Part shown: positions 33,263 through 43,015 of the stretch, one piece after another
Position numbering within the stretch: position 1 is the first letter of the stretch
Layout: every line of letters starts with the position of its first letter
Origin: CAXBES01 sp963974915
GTDB taxonomy: Bacteria; Bacteroidota; Bacteroidia; Flavobacteriales; Flavobacteriaceae
NCBI GenBank assembly: GCA_963974915.1
Contig: CAXBES010000006.1
Coordinates: forward strand, 132,386-196,385
Direction of reading: 5' to 3'
Length of the DNA: 64,000 bases
Made by a program: the position numbers and the translations under genes
The notes under the pieces: generated by a model
Seen by the model: only the letters and a program-made list of their open reading frames with translations
The model's database searches: none
Told to the model about the DNA's origin: nothing

Positions 33263-36200
33263 TTACATGTTGCGGCGATACTGGCCTCCTACTTCAAACA
33301 AAGCTGACGTGATCTGACCTAAAGAACATACCTTGGTTGCCTCCATTAATTGTTCGAAGATGTTTTCGTTATTAATTGCGGCATTCTGTATTTTTTCTAT
33401 CGCAGTCTCTGTAATAGACTTATTAGCATTGTGTAGATTTTTCAAAATCTCGATCTGATACTGTTTCTCTTCTTCTGTTGCACGTATCACTTCGGCGGGT
33501 AGGACGGTGGGAGACCCCGAACTGCTCAAGAAGGTATTCACACCAATTATTGGAAACTTGCCATTGTGCTTTAACGTTTCATAGTACAAACTTTCTTCTT
33601 GTATCTTACTGCGTTGGTACATAGTTTCCATTGCACCAAGAACTCCTCCGCGTTCGGTAATACTATCAAATTCTTTTAAAACAGCTTCTTCCACCAAATC
33701 GGTTAACTCTTCTATAATAAATGAGCCCTGTATCGGATTTTCATTCTTAGCCAATCCTAATTCCTTGTTAATGATCAACTGAATCGCCATGGCTCGTCTC
33801 ACGCTTTCCTCGGTAGGTGTTGTAATAGCTTCATCATAGGCATTTGTATGTAATGAATTACAATTATCATAAATAGCATACAACGCCTGAAGGGTAGTTC
33901 TAATATCGTTAAAATCAATTTCCTGAGCGTGCAAGGATCTCCCGGAAGTCTGAATATGATACTTTAGCATCTGGGCTCTCGGATTAGCCCCATACTTTTC
34001 CTTTAGCGCTTTAGACCATATTTTTCTCGCTACACGTCCTATAACAGAATACTCGGGATCGATTCCATTGCTAAAAAAGAATGAGAGATTGGGACCAAAG
34101 TCATTAATATCCATTCCTCTGCTAAGATAATACTCCACGTAGGTAAATCCGTTAGAAAGAGTAAATGCCAATTGTGTAATTGGATTAGCTCCCGCTTCAG
34201 CGATATGATAACCACTTATGGAAACAGAGTAGAAATTTCTAACTTTCTTTTCAATGAAATACTCCTGAACATCACCCATTAGCCTCAAAGCAAATTCCGT
34301 AGAGAAAATACAAGTATTCTGAGCCTGGTCTTCTTTCAAAATATCTGCCTGGACGGTTCCCCGTACCTGCATTAAAGTTTCAAACTTTATTTGGTCATAT
34401 ACTTTCTGAGGCAAAACCTGATCACCCGTAACTCCAAGCAACATGAGACCTAAACCATCGTTCCCCTCGGGTAATTCTCCTCTGTATTGTGGACGATCTA
34501 CTCCCCTTTTCTTATATATTGCTTCGATCTTCGCTGCAACTTCCTTTTCCATACCATTGTCTGTAATGTATTTCTCACAGTTCTGATCAATGGCTGCATT
34601 CATAAAAAACCCAAGTAGCATTGGAGCCGGACCGTTGATAGTCATACTCACCGATGTCATAGGATTGGTAAGATCGAAACCTGAATATAATTTTTTCGCA
34701 TCGTCAAGACAACAAATAGAAACCCCTGCATTTCCAATCTTTCCGTAGATATCGGGACGATGATCGGGATCATTCCCATAAAGTGTCACACTGTCGAATG
34801 CCGTAGAAAGTCTCTTCGCCGGTAACCCCATACTTACATAGTGGAAGCGTCGGTTAGTACGTTCGGGTCCGCCTTCACCAGCAAACATTCTTGCCGGATC
34901 TTCTCCGGTTCGCTTAAAAGGATACAGCCCTGCTGTAAAAGGAAATTCTCCCGGAACATTTTCTTGTAAAGTCCATTTTAGAATATCACCCCAGGCCTGG
35001 TATTTCGGAAGTGCCACTTTTGCGATCTGGGTATGTGAAAGAGACTCGGTATGCGTTTTAATTTCAATCTCTTTATTTCTTACTTTAAATTTATAAACCG
35101 GTGATTTATACTTCTCCAATTTATCACTCCACCCTAAAATAACTTCCCAATTATATGGATCAAGATTAAGCTTCACCTTATCAAACTCGGCGACTAATAA
35201 TTTAATTAATTGTTTGTTTTCTTCGGAAGAGTTTACAGCATCAATTACAATTCCCGCTTTGTCGATGTCTGGACGTTGCCCGGCAACCGACTCGATTGTT
35301 TTAAATATTCCGTAGAGTTTCTGAGCAACTTCAGCCTGTTCATTAGCTCTTTTATCATAAGCTCTATTGTTTTCAGAAATTTCTGAAAGGTATCGCGTTC
35401 TTGCCGGCGGAATAACAAAGATCTTTTCAGACATCTCATCCGAAATAGTATAGTTACTTTTTAAATTTGAAGCTGTCTTCTCTACGATCTTGTCCATTAC
35501 CTGCTTGTAGAGCTTATTCATCCCGGGGTCGTTAAACTGAGAAGCGATGGTTCCATAAACCGGCAATTCCTCCTGTGGAGTTTCCCATAGTTGATGATTT
35601 CGCATATATTGCTTCTTTACATCTCGAAGCGCGTCTAAAGATCCTCTTTTGTCGAATTTGTTAATAGCTACCAGGTCCGCAAAATCTAACATATCTATTT
35701 TCTCCAGCTGTGTTGCTGCGCCAAATTCGGGTGTCATTACGTAAAGTGAAACATCGCTATGTTCCAAAATTTCGGTGTCACTTTGCCCTATCCCTGAAGT
35801 CTCCAAAATTATAAGGTCATATTCAGCTGCCTTTAAAACTTCAATGGCTTCGGCAACATATTTTGATAAAGCTAAATTACTTTGTCTGGTTGCCAAACTT
35901 CTCATATATACCCGAGGTGAGTTTATGGCGTTCATTCTAATTCTGTCTCCTAGCAGAGCACCTCCTGTTTTTCTTTTCGAAGGATCAACAGATATTAGAC
36001 CTATTGTTTTCTCGGGGAAATCGATTAAAAATCTCCGCACGAGTTCATCGACTAACGACGATTTTCCGGCTCCTCCTGTTCCGGTTATTCCTAGCACAGG
36101 AGTGGTAATTTCTTTATTTTTTTTATGTATTTTCTCAAGCGTTTCTTTCGCGATTTCAGGGAAGTTTTCTGTAGCTGATATCACTCTGGCGATCGCTCCG

Positions 36201-36688
36201 GGAATTTTTTCTGAAAGGCTATCAACTTCACCATTTAGTTTATCACCAATGGGGAAATCTGAAGTTTTAACAAGATCATTTATCATTCCCTGTAATCCCA
36301 ACTCGCGGCCATCATCAGGTGAATAAATGCGCGTAATTCCATAATCCATTAACTCTTTTATTTCCGAAGGGAGAATAACTCCTCCTCCACCTCCAAAAAT
36401 TTTAATATGGTCTGCTCCCTTCTCCTTCAGAAGATCATACATATATTTAAAATACTCGTTATGTCCCCCTTGATAGGAAGTCATTGCAATAGCATTGGCA
36501 TCCTCTTGTATCGCAGTATTAACAACCTCCTCTACACTTCTATCGTGTCCTAGGTGAATTACTTCAACACCGGTAGACTGTATAATTCTACGCATAATGT
36601 TAATAGCAGCGTCATGACCATCAAAAAGTGATGCGGCGGTCACTATACGCACTTTGTTTTTAGGAATGTAAGGAGCTGGTTGTTGCAT
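33263..36688 (-). CDS. icmF: Fused isobutyryl-CoA mutase IcmF
   Basis: A 1141-residue three-part mutase. The B12-binding domain comes first (DGHDAAINIM, with D23 and H25 as the cobalt ligand motif). The central G-protein chaperone domain has Walker A GTGGAGKSS at 203-211. The large mutase barrel has GEFPFTAGLYPFKRTGEDPARMFAGEGGPERTNRRFHY. It rearranges isobutyryl-CoA and n-butyryl-CoA using adenosylcobalamin, with the GTPase domain protecting the cofactor. The B12-domain-first order separates it from ordinary methylmalonyl-CoA mutase. Single gene with a 164-base upstream gap. Confidence 0.95.
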   Translation of the reverse strand: MQQPAPYIPKNKVRIVTAASLFDGHDAAINIMRRIIQSTGVEVIHLGHDRSVEEVVNTAIQEDANAIAMTSYQGGHNEYFKYMYDLLKEKGADHIKIFGGGGGVILPSEIKELMDYGITRIYSPDDGRELGLQGMINDLVKTSDFPIGDKLNGEVDSLSEKIPGAIARVISATENFPEIAKETLEKIHKKNKEITTPVLGITGTGGAGKSSLVDELVRRFLIDFPEKTIGLISVDPSKRKTGGALLGDRIRMNAINSPRVYMRSLATRQSNLALSKYVAEAIEVLKAAEYDLIILETSGIGQSDTEILEHSDVSLYVMTPEFGAATQLEKIDMLDFADLVAINKFDKRGSLDALRDVKKQYMRNHQLWETPQEELPVYGTIASQFNDPGMNKLYKQVMDKIVEKTASNLKSNYTISDEMSEKIFVIPPARTRYLSEISENNRAYDKRANEQAEVAQKLYGIFKTIESVAGQRPDIDKAGIVIDAVNSSEENKQLIKLLVAEFDKVKLNLDPYNWEVILGWSDKLEKYKSPVYKFKVRNKEIEIKTHTESLSHTQIAKVALPKYQAWGDILKWTLQENVPGEFPFTAGLYPFKRTGEDPARMFAGEGGPERTNRRFHYVSMGLPAKRLSTAFDSVTLYGNDPDHRPDIYGKIGNAGVSICCLDDAKKLYSGFDLTNPMTSVSMTINGPAPMLLGFFMNAAIDQNCEKYITDNGMEKEVAAKIEAIYKKRGVDRPQYRGELPEGNDGLGLMLLGVTGDQVLPQKVYDQIKFETLMQVRGTVQADILKEDQAQNTCIFSTEFALRLMGDVQEYFIEKKVRNFYSVSISGYHIAEAGANPITQLAFTLSNGFTYVEYYLSRGMDINDFGPNLSFFFSNGIDPEYSVIGRVARKIWSKALKEKYGANPRAQMLKYHIQTSGRSLHAQEIDFNDIRTTLQALYAIYDNCNSLHTNAYDEAITTPTEESVRRAMAIQLIINKELGLAKNENPIQGSFIIEELTDLVEEAVLKEFDSITERGGVLGAMETMYQRSKIQEESLYYETLKHNGKFPIIGVNTFLSSSGSPTVLPAEVIRATEEEKQYQIEILKNLHNANKSITETAIEKIQNAAINNENIFEQLMEATKVCSLGQITSALFEVGGQYRRNM

Positions 36689-36803
36689 AGGTATTAAAGT
36701 TATGTTTTTGGATGTGCAAATTTATGAAAACCTTATAGATATTCAGCCTTTCTGGATATAATTACAGTCATAAATTTTATTTAAAAATTACTTGTGTGTC
36801 CAA

Positions 36804-36811
36804 TATTTTTG
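36804..36811 (+). promoter_or_regulatory. Candidate -7 box for the T9SS cargo gene
   Basis: TATTTTTG, 41 bases before the ATG. The only nearby TTG is 9 bases upstream, too close for a -33 element, so this is a weak call. Confidence 0.35.
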
Positions 36812-36852
36812 TATATTGCAACATCATTATTAAACTATAAAATATTAACATT

Positions 36853-37776
36853 ATGAAAAAAATTTACTTATTAGCTTTTGCAGTGTGTGCTTTTGCATTC
36901 AACGCAGACGCTCAAATTATTGAAGATAGCTTTGAATTCTACGTTCTTGGTGACATGGGTACTCAGGCTCCAGGTATATGGGGTAACTGGTCTCAGGATC
37001 CAGCCGGATCGTCTGCAGAGAACATCATCGTTTCTGATGATTTTGCAGCTTCAGGAACTAAATCAGGATTTATTGGACCTGGTCAAGGGCCACAAGATGC
37101 ACTTCTTTATTTAGGAAATGAAACTACCGGTGATTACACTCTAAGATGGAACATGTATGTTCCTTCTGGAAACGAAGGGTATTTCAATGTTCAGGGTACT
37201 ATTCCTGCTTCAGGACCAATTACTGGTATTTGGAACACAGGAGATATTTACTTTAACCAAGATGGACTTGCTTCTGGTGTTGGTACTGATACTGCTGCTC
37301 CTGGTGACGATTTCAGTTTTCCACATGATGAGTGGTTCGATCTAGCAATTTATTTCGATCTTGATGGTGGACCAACTTATGAGTTATTCATTAACGGTGT
37401 AGCGGCTTACGATAGCCCAATCGATTTCCAAGATGACTCTACTTTAGGTGCAGTTGACTTTTTCGCAGCTAGTCCGGCAACTACATTCTACGTAGATGAC
37501 GTATTATACACGCAAGGAAACACTGTTTTAGGTGTAAATGATTTCGAAGAAAAAGTTGTAAGTGTATATCCTAACCCGGTTGTTGATGTTTTAAACATTT
37601 CAACAAAAGAGGCTGTTAGTACAGTTACTATTTATGACGTTCTTGGAAAAGTAGTTCTTCAGGCTCAACCTGATTCAATTTCTCCAAGTATCGACATGAG
37701 TGCATTCTCTTCCGGAGCTTACTTAGTACAAGTAACTATTGGAGATGCTACTAAAACTGTAAAAGTTATCAAATAA
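36853..37776 (+). CDS. Secreted protein with T9SS C-terminal sorting domain
   Basis: A 307-residue secreted protein. A signal peptide ends at NADAQ (~21). A beta-jelly-roll-like region (~22-215; ends FYVDDVLYTQG) resembles concanavalin-like folds of secreted adhesins or glycan-binding proteins. The last ~75 residues (VVSVYPNPVVDVLNISTKEAVSTVTIYDVLGKVVLQ ... AYLVQVTIGDATKTVKVIK) are a type A Por sorting domain (TIGR04183), which directs export by type IX secretion and surface attachment. The codon use is strongly biased, as in highly expressed genes. No enzyme motif seen. Confidence 0.93.
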   Translation: MKKIYLLAFAVCAFAFNADAQIIEDSFEFYVLGDMGTQAPGIWGNWSQDPAGSSAENIIVSDDFAASGTKSGFIGPGQGPQDALLYLGNETTGDYTLRWNMYVPSGNEGYFNVQGTIPASGPITGIWNTGDIYFNQDGLASGVGTDTAAPGDDFSFPHDEWFDLAIYFDLDGGPTYELFINGVAAYDSPIDFQDDSTLGAVDFFAASPATTFYVDDVLYTQGNTVLGVNDFEEKVVSVYPNPVVDVLNISTKEAVSTVTIYDVLGKVVLQAQPDSISPSIDMSAFSSGAYLVQVTIGDATKTVKVIK

Positions 37777-37798
37777 TTATATCTCTATAGATATTCTT

Positions 37799-37832
37799 AA
37801 AAAGACCCTTCTTTCGAAGGGTCTTTTTTTTT
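37799..37832 (+). terminator. Rho-independent terminator
   Basis: GACCCTTC and GAAGGGTC pair around TTTC with nine T's after. It is 23 bases after the T9SS cargo gene and separates it from the DUF4197 gene. Confidence 0.95.
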
Positions 37833-37872
37833 AACTTTGAATAAAAATATTCGTTCCAATTCCACTATAACT

Positions 37873-38580
37873 ATGTATTTAAAAAAGCTGTTTCTATTTT
37901 GCTCTTGTTTCACAATTTTATCCTGTGCCGAATTACAAAATGTTGTAAATACACTTCCTAGTCAGACCGGCATGGACCCCACCATGATAGCCAGTGGTTT
38001 AAGAGAAGCATTGGATTTCGGTATTGATAAACAAGTTACAAAACTCACTCAGAAGGACGGTTTTTATAAAAATTCACTAGTAAAAATTTTGCTTCCACAA
38101 GAGCTTCAAAAAGTAGATCAAACATTAAGAGACATTGGCCTTGGAAGTTTAGCAGATGAAGGCATAAAAGTATTAAACAGAGCCGCTGAAGATGCTGTCA
38201 AAGAATCGACTCCTATTTTCGTTGATGCAGTTAAGCAGATCACTTTCGCTGATGCAAAAAATATACTTTTAGGTTCAGATACCGCAGCAACCCTATATTT
38301 AAAAGACAGAACTAGTAATGCCCTTTATGGAAAATTTAATCCAGTAATTCAAAACTCATTTAGCAAGGTGGGTGCCGACAAGATCTGGGCAAACATCATC
38401 AATAAATACAACACGATTCCATTTGTAAATCAAGTGAATCCGGACCTTACAGATTATGTCACTAATGAAGCCTTAAAAGGCGTATATACCATGATCGGGG
38501 TGGAAGAGAAAAAGATAAGAACTAATATATCTTCGAGAACCACTACACTCCTTCGCCAGGTATTTGCGTTACAAGATTAA
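37873..38580 (+). CDS. DUF4197 domain lipoprotein
   Basis: A 235-residue lipoprotein with a lipobox (TILSC) followed by AELQNVV. The DUF4197 body has MIASGLREALDFGIDKQVTKLTQKDGFYKN, VKILLPQELQKVDQTLRDIGLG, EGIKVLNRAAEDAVKESTPIFVDAVKQITFADAKNILLG and NALYGKFNPVIQNSFSKVGADKIWANIIN. Function unknown. The frame opens at a TTG at 37837, but the ATG at 37873 begins a proper signal peptide and was chosen. Confidence 0.88.
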   Translation: MYLKKLFLFCSCFTILSCAELQNVVNTLPSQTGMDPTMIASGLREALDFGIDKQVTKLTQKDGFYKNSLVKILLPQELQKVDQTLRDIGLGSLADEGIKVLNRAAEDAVKESTPIFVDAVKQITFADAKNILLGSDTAATLYLKDRTSNALYGKFNPVIQNSFSKVGADKIWANIINKYNTIPFVNQVNPDLTDYVTNEALKGVYTMIGVEEKKIRTNISSRTTTLLRQVFALQD

Positions 38581-38699
38581 CTTGTTAAATGGTTGAGGCT
38601 TACAGGTTAATTCAACTTATTAGATTAACAGACATTTAACCAATACTTAGTATAATTTCACTTTTACCTATTGTAATTTTACACAAAATTATAAGGCCC

Positions 38700-38882
38700 A
38701 TGTTTGATTGGTTAAAAAGGAAAGACGAGCTCGAAAAACTAAAAATTAAATACCGAGATTTGATGAAGAGGTCATTTAAATTGGCAGTTTCAGATAAAAG
38801 AAGAAGTGAATTGGCAAGAAGTGAAGCACAGGAAGTTTTGGAAAAAATACAGTACCTTAAAATGAAACTAGCTGATAAGTAA
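38700..38882 (+). CDS. Small Lacal_2735-family protein
   Basis: A 60-residue charged helical protein (FDWLKRKDELEKLKIKYRDLMKRSFKLAVSDKRRSE...EAQEVLEKIQYLKMKL). The pattern and length match the flavobacterial Lacal_2735 family as I remember it. Predicted to be one long coiled-coil-like hairpin, cytoplasmic. Function unknown. Its stop is 1 base from the convergent metal-receptor gene. Confidence 0.75.
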   Translation: MFDWLKRKDELEKLKIKYRDLMKRSFKLAVSDKRRSELARSEAQEVLEKIQYLKMKLADK

Positions 38883-38883
38883 A

Positions 38884-39660
38884 CTACACCAATTCTTCAA
38901 AATATTGGAATGCATCTTTTAACCTGGATCCATACCAGCTAAAATACTCCCCATCTACCAACATTACATCAGTTTTTAATTCTTTTCTCAAAGAAGCTAC
39001 ATCCGTTTCTTTAAATGGATATGGTTCTGAAGAAAGTAAAACAAGATCCGCATTTCTCATTATATCTATATCTATTTCCGGATATCTACTTTCCGTTTCA
39101 GCTATGATATTCTCAAAATTATTCATCTTTAATAAGCTACTAATAAAGGTCGCTCGTCCCGCACACATATAGGGAGATTTCCAAATTAGATAAACAACTT
39201 TTCGTACGGGTCTAGTCTTGGTGTTCAACAGGAATTGATTTCTACTCCTCTCTATCTCATTAATAAGCGATTTCGACTTTTCAGAAATACCGAAGATCTT
39301 ACCCAAGGTAGAGATCATTTCATAACAATCTGAAATCTCTCCTATATCACTAACCCAAACCGGGACAAACTCCTCTAATTGTGTAACCATCTCGAACGTA
39401 TTTTCTTCTTTGTTACAAATTACAAGATCAGGTTTAAGGGTTTTAATTTTCTCGAGATCAACATTTTTTGTCCCTCCTACGATTGTCTTATTTTTCCTTA
39501 AATAGGTAGGGTGCACACAGAATTTGGTTACGCCTACTATTTTCGATTCTAATCCCAAATCAACCAGCAGTTCGGTTTGAGATGGAACCAGCGATACAAT
39601 ACGATTTGGAGGTTTTTGTAGAAATAAGGATCGGTTTAATTGATCAATTATTTTCATCAC
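38884..39660 (-). CDS. Helical-backbone metal receptor (BtuF-like), no signal peptide
   Basis: A 258-residue protein with the fold of class III periplasmic binding proteins (BtuF/FepB): PPNRIVSLVPSQTELLVDLGLESKIVGVTKFCVHP, VGGTKNVDLEKIKTLKPDLVICNKEEN, a long linking helix, and VYLIWKSPYMCAGRATFISSLLKM. Such proteins bind vitamin B12, haem or iron chelates. The N-terminus lacks a signal sequence or lipobox, unlike a normal import receptor, so it may be a cytosolic relative. It is 12 bases downstream of pyrF. Confidence 0.82.
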   Translation of the reverse strand: MMKIIDQLNRSLFLQKPPNRIVSLVPSQTELLVDLGLESKIVGVTKFCVHPTYLRKNKTIVGGTKNVDLEKIKTLKPDLVICNKEENTFEMVTQLEEFVPVWVSDIGEISDCYEMISTLGKIFGISEKSKSLINEIERSRNQFLLNTKTRPVRKVVYLIWKSPYMCAGRATFISSLLKMNNFENIIAETESRYPEIDIDIMRNADLVLLSSEPYPFKETDVASLRKELKTDVMLVDGEYFSWYGSRLKDAFQYFEELV

Positions 39661-39672
39661 CTCAAATCTTGA

Positions 39673-40488
39673 TTACTCCGAAAGTATCTTTCGCATTTGA
39701 AGCTGTAACTTTTGTGCCGCTTCTCTGGCAGCTTCAGCAAAATCCTTTTCATGTGAGGCATAAATTATTCCCCGGGAAGAATTAATTAAAAGTCCAATAT
39801 CTTTAATCATACCATAACGGCATACGTCATCAAGACTTCCACCCTGAGCGCCTACTCCAGGCACTAATAGAAAACTATCTGGTAAAATATGTCTTACTTC
39901 GGAAAGAAAACTCGCTTTTGTAGCCCCTACAACATACATCAAATTCTTACTATTCTTCCAATTTTTTGATGTTTGAAGCACACTCTTGTAAAGCTCGGTA
40001 TTTTCTAATTGTTTAGTCTGAAAATCGTACGCACCTTCATTAGAAGTTAGTGCTAATAAGATGGTGTGTTTCCCTTCAAAGGCTAAGAATGGTTCAACAG
40101 AGTCTTTACCCATATAAGGTGCTACTGTTATTGAGTCAAAACCCAGGTTGTCTAAAAATGCTTTGGCATACATCGCAGATGTATTGCCTATATCTCCTCG
40201 TTTCGCATCGGCAATAGTAAAAATATCCGGATAATTTCCATTTAAATACTTTATGGTTTTTTCCAAAGATTTCCATCCGTCGAGCCCATAAGCCTCATAA
40301 AATGCGGTATTCGGCTTGTAAGCAACTGCCAAGTGATGAGTAGCATCAATGATCTCCTTATTAAAAGAAAAAATAGGATCTTCCTCTTTTAATAAATGCT
40401 GTGGAATTTTGCCTAAATCCACGTCAAGGCCAATGCATAAAAATGATTGTTTCTTCCTAATTTCTGAAATTAACTGAGTTGTTGTCAT
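39673..40488 (-). CDS. pyrF: Orotidine 5'-phosphate decarboxylase (type 2)
   Basis: A 271-residue OMP decarboxylase of the long (UMPS-like) type. It has FLCIGLDVD near the N-terminus, VAYKPNTAFYEAYG, the active-site D-x-K-x-x-D in FTIADAKRGDIGNTS, and PGVGAQGG for phosphate binding. It makes UMP from OMP, the last step of pyrimidine biosynthesis. It lies between prfA (18 bases upstream) and the metal receptor, apparently one transcript. Confidence 0.95.
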   Translation of the reverse strand: MTTTQLISEIRKKQSFLCIGLDVDLGKIPQHLLKEEDPIFSFNKEIIDATHHLAVAYKPNTAFYEAYGLDGWKSLEKTIKYLNGNYPDIFTIADAKRGDIGNTSAMYAKAFLDNLGFDSITVAPYMGKDSVEPFLAFEGKHTILLALTSNEGAYDFQTKQLENTELYKSVLQTSKNWKNSKNLMYVVGATKASFLSEVRHILPDSFLLVPGVGAQGGSLDDVCRYGMIKDIGLLINSSRGIIYASHEKDFAEAAREAAQKLQLQMRKILSE

Positions 40489-40506
40489 TAAGGATCAATA
40501 ATAGTT

Positions 40507-41583
40507 CTAGAAGGTCTCTCCGGATTCCTTTAGTTTTTCCGTATTACTAACTAATTGCAGTTCGTCGATGATCTTCTGAACATCCCCATCAATAATATTG
40601 CTTAGATCATAAAGTGTTAGATTAATTCTGTGATCTGTAACTCTTCCCTGAGGATAATTATAAGTTCTAATCTTAGCACTTCGATCTCCACTTGTCACCA
40701 TGGAGCCTCTTTTTAATGCATCTTCTGCCTGTTTTTTTGCCAATTCAAGATCATAGAGTCGCGAACGAAGTACTTTAAATGCCTTCTCCTTATTTTTATG
40801 CTGTGACTTTTGATCCTGACATTGAGCAACTAACCCGGTGGGCTCGTGAGTTAAACGAACTGCAGAGTACGTAGTGTTCACCGATTGCCCACCCGGACCT
40901 GACGAACAAAAGAAATCGATACGCACATCTTTAGGATCAATTTCTACATCAAATTCTTCAGCTTCGGGAAAGACCATAACAGTAGCGGCACTTGTATGTA
41001 CTCGCCCTTGAGTTTCGGTTTGAGGTACACGTTGAACTCGGTGCACTCCGGCCTCAAACTTAAGAGTTCCATAAACGTCTTCACCTTCTATTTCAAACTG
41101 AATTTCTTTATACCCACCGCTTGTTCCTTCACTAAAATCTACCACACTGGTTCTCCAACCTTTACTCTCACAATATTTTGAATACATTCTAAAGAGATCT
41201 CCGGCAAAGATACTCGCCTCATCACCCCCCGTTCCTGCACGAATTTCCATTACGGCATTTTTAGAATCTTCAGGGTCTTTAGGAACCAATAAGAATTTAA
41301 TTTCTTCCTCTAATTTAGGAATTCTATTTTTTGCATCCTCAAGTTCCATTTTTGCCATTTCAACCATTTCGGCATCACTTCCATCGGTTATTATCTCCTC
41401 CGCCTCACTAACATTATTGGTTAGGTTTATATATTCTTCCCGCTTATCCATTAGCAACCTAAGATCTTTGTACTCCTTGTTGAGCTGTACATATCTTTTC
41501 TGATCGGTAATAATATCTGGCTGAATAATAAGGTCACTTACTTCATCGAATCTCTGTTTAACTATTTGAAGTTTTTCTAACAT
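40507..41583 (-). CDS. prfA: Peptide chain release factor 1
   Basis: A 358-residue class I release factor. The stop-codon recognition motif is PQT in RVPQTETQGRVHTSAATVMV (the RF1 P-x-T). The peptidyl-tRNA hydrolysis motif is GGQ in SSGPGGQSVNTTYSAVRLTH. It reads UAA and UAG. The frame opens upstream at 41628, but the ATG at 41583 (MLEKLQIVKQRFDE) matches the family start. Co-transcribed with pyrF. Confidence 0.96.
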   Translation of the reverse strand: MLEKLQIVKQRFDEVSDLIIQPDIITDQKRYVQLNKEYKDLRLLMDKREEYINLTNNVSEAEEIITDGSDAEMVEMAKMELEDAKNRIPKLEEEIKFLLVPKDPEDSKNAVMEIRAGTGGDEASIFAGDLFRMYSKYCESKGWRTSVVDFSEGTSGGYKEIQFEIEGEDVYGTLKFEAGVHRVQRVPQTETQGRVHTSAATVMVFPEAEEFDVEIDPKDVRIDFFCSSGPGGQSVNTTYSAVRLTHEPTGLVAQCQDQKSQHKNKEKAFKVLRSRLYDLELAKKQAEDALKRGSMVTSGDRSAKIRTYNYPQGRVTDHRINLTLYDLSNIIDGDVQKIIDELQLVSNTEKLKESGETF

Positions 41584-41751
41584 ATAAAGATTATAATTGA
41601 GCTGCTTATTAAGCATAAGCAGTTGCAAATTTACAATAAATTAGTCGATTTTGTTCTTGAATTACTTTGACGCTTCAGATGAATTCCAATAATTAATTCT
41701 GAAAAACCCCGTTGCTCAATGTGCAAAAGTTTCCGAAGAAAATAAATCAAT

Positions 41752-42930
41752 TTAATACTGAAACTCTCCGTGCTCAGATTTTATCGTTAGTTTCTTTTCT
41801 GAAGAAGACGCTACACGACCAACTATTTGTGCATCAACATTAAACGACTGAGAAATAGTGATAATATCCTGAGCAACTTCTTCCGGTACGTATAATTCCA
41901 TCCGGTGACCCATATTAAATACCTGATACATCTCCTTCCAGTCTGTCTTACTTTCTTCCTGGATGAGTTTAAAAAGAGGGGGAATTGGGAATAGATTATC
42001 TTTAATTATATGTAATTGGTCCACAAAGTGGAGCACCTTAGTTTGGGCACCACCACTGCAATGAACCATTCCGTGAATGTCATTATTAGAATATTTTGAG
42101 AGAATACTTTTAATAATGGGGGCATAAGTTCTGGTTGGCGAAAGTACCAGTTTACCCGCATTTAACGGACTTTCTGCGACTGTATCCAACAGGTTTTTAG
42201 AACCAGCATACACTAGATCTTCCGGAACGAGAGGATCAAAACTTTCAGGATAATTTTGCGCCAAATAGTTCCCAAAAACATCGTGTCGTGCAGAAGTAAG
42301 TCCGTTACTTCCCATACCACCATTGTATTCTTTTTCGTATGTTGCCTGGCCATATGAGGACAAACCTACTATTACGTCACCTGCCTGAATGTTTGCATTG
42401 TCTATAACATCTTTACGTTTTAACCTGGCTGTAACTGTAGAATCTACAATAATTGTCCGAACGAGATCTCCAACATCTGCTGTTTCACCCCCGGTGGAAT
42501 GGATAGAAACTCCAAATTGTTTCAATTCACTAATGAGCTCTTCGGTACCATTTATAATTGCAGAGATCACTTCCCCTGGAATAAGGTTTTTATTCCTTCC
42601 AATCGTTGAAGACAAGGTAATATTCTCAATTGCGCCTACACAAAGCAGGTCGTCAATATTCATAATTAACGCATCCTGAGCGATTCCTTTCCAAACAGAC
42701 AAGTCTCCTGTTTCTTTCCAATACATATATGCCAATGCCGATTTGGTTCCTGCGCCATCTGCGTGCATTACGAGACAATAATCGTCATCACCGGTTAGAT
42801 AATCAGGGACGATTTTACAAAATGCTTTAGGAAAAAGCCCTTTGTCCACGTTTTTGATTGCATTATGCACATCTTCTTTGCCTGCTGAAACACCTCGTTG
42901 GGCGTATCGTTTTGAAACTTCTTTACTCAT
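41752..42930 (-). CDS. purM: Phosphoribosylformylglycinamidine cyclo-ligase (AIR synthetase)
   Basis: A 392-residue PurM. It has RYAQRGVSAGKEDV, the ATP-binding DGAGTKSALAYMY, IVWKGIAQDALIMNIDDLLCVGA, GGETADVGDLVRT and the C-terminal VHCSGGAQTKVLHF, VFNMGHRMELYV. It closes the imidazole ring in purine biosynthesis. Length is ~40 residues over the E. coli protein, usual for Bacteroidota. Single gene, isolated from the curli operon by a terminator upstream. Confidence 0.94.
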   Translation of the reverse strand: MSKEVSKRYAQRGVSAGKEDVHNAIKNVDKGLFPKAFCKIVPDYLTGDDDYCLVMHADGAGTKSALAYMYWKETGDLSVWKGIAQDALIMNIDDLLCVGAIENITLSSTIGRNKNLIPGEVISAIINGTEELISELKQFGVSIHSTGGETADVGDLVRTIIVDSTVTARLKRKDVIDNANIQAGDVIVGLSSYGQATYEKEYNGGMGSNGLTSARHDVFGNYLAQNYPESFDPLVPEDLVYAGSKNLLDTVAESPLNAGKLVLSPTRTYAPIIKSILSKYSNNDIHGMVHCSGGAQTKVLHFVDQLHIIKDNLFPIPPLFKLIQEESKTDWKEMYQVFNMGHRMELYVPEEVAQDIITISQSFNVDAQIVGRVASSSEKKLTIKSEHGEFQY

Positions 42931-42963
42931 TATTAATACTTAGAATGACAAAAGTACACAATG

Positions 42964-42995
42964 AAAAAACGTCTTGAAAGTTCAAGACGTTTTTA
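42964..42995 (-). terminator. Terminator of the curli operon
   Basis: AAAAACGTCTTGAA pairs with TTCAAGACGTTTTT around AG. It lies 21 bases past the stop of the last curli-operon gene on the minus strand, and upstream of purM, so it ends the csg transcript. Confidence 0.93.
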
Positions 42996-43015
42996 TTAAG
43001 ATATAAGTTGAAAAA

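Noticed and set aside
33263..36688. Ordinary methylmalonyl-CoA mutase large subunit
   Set aside because: The order B12 domain, GTPase, mutase in one chain is that of IcmF.
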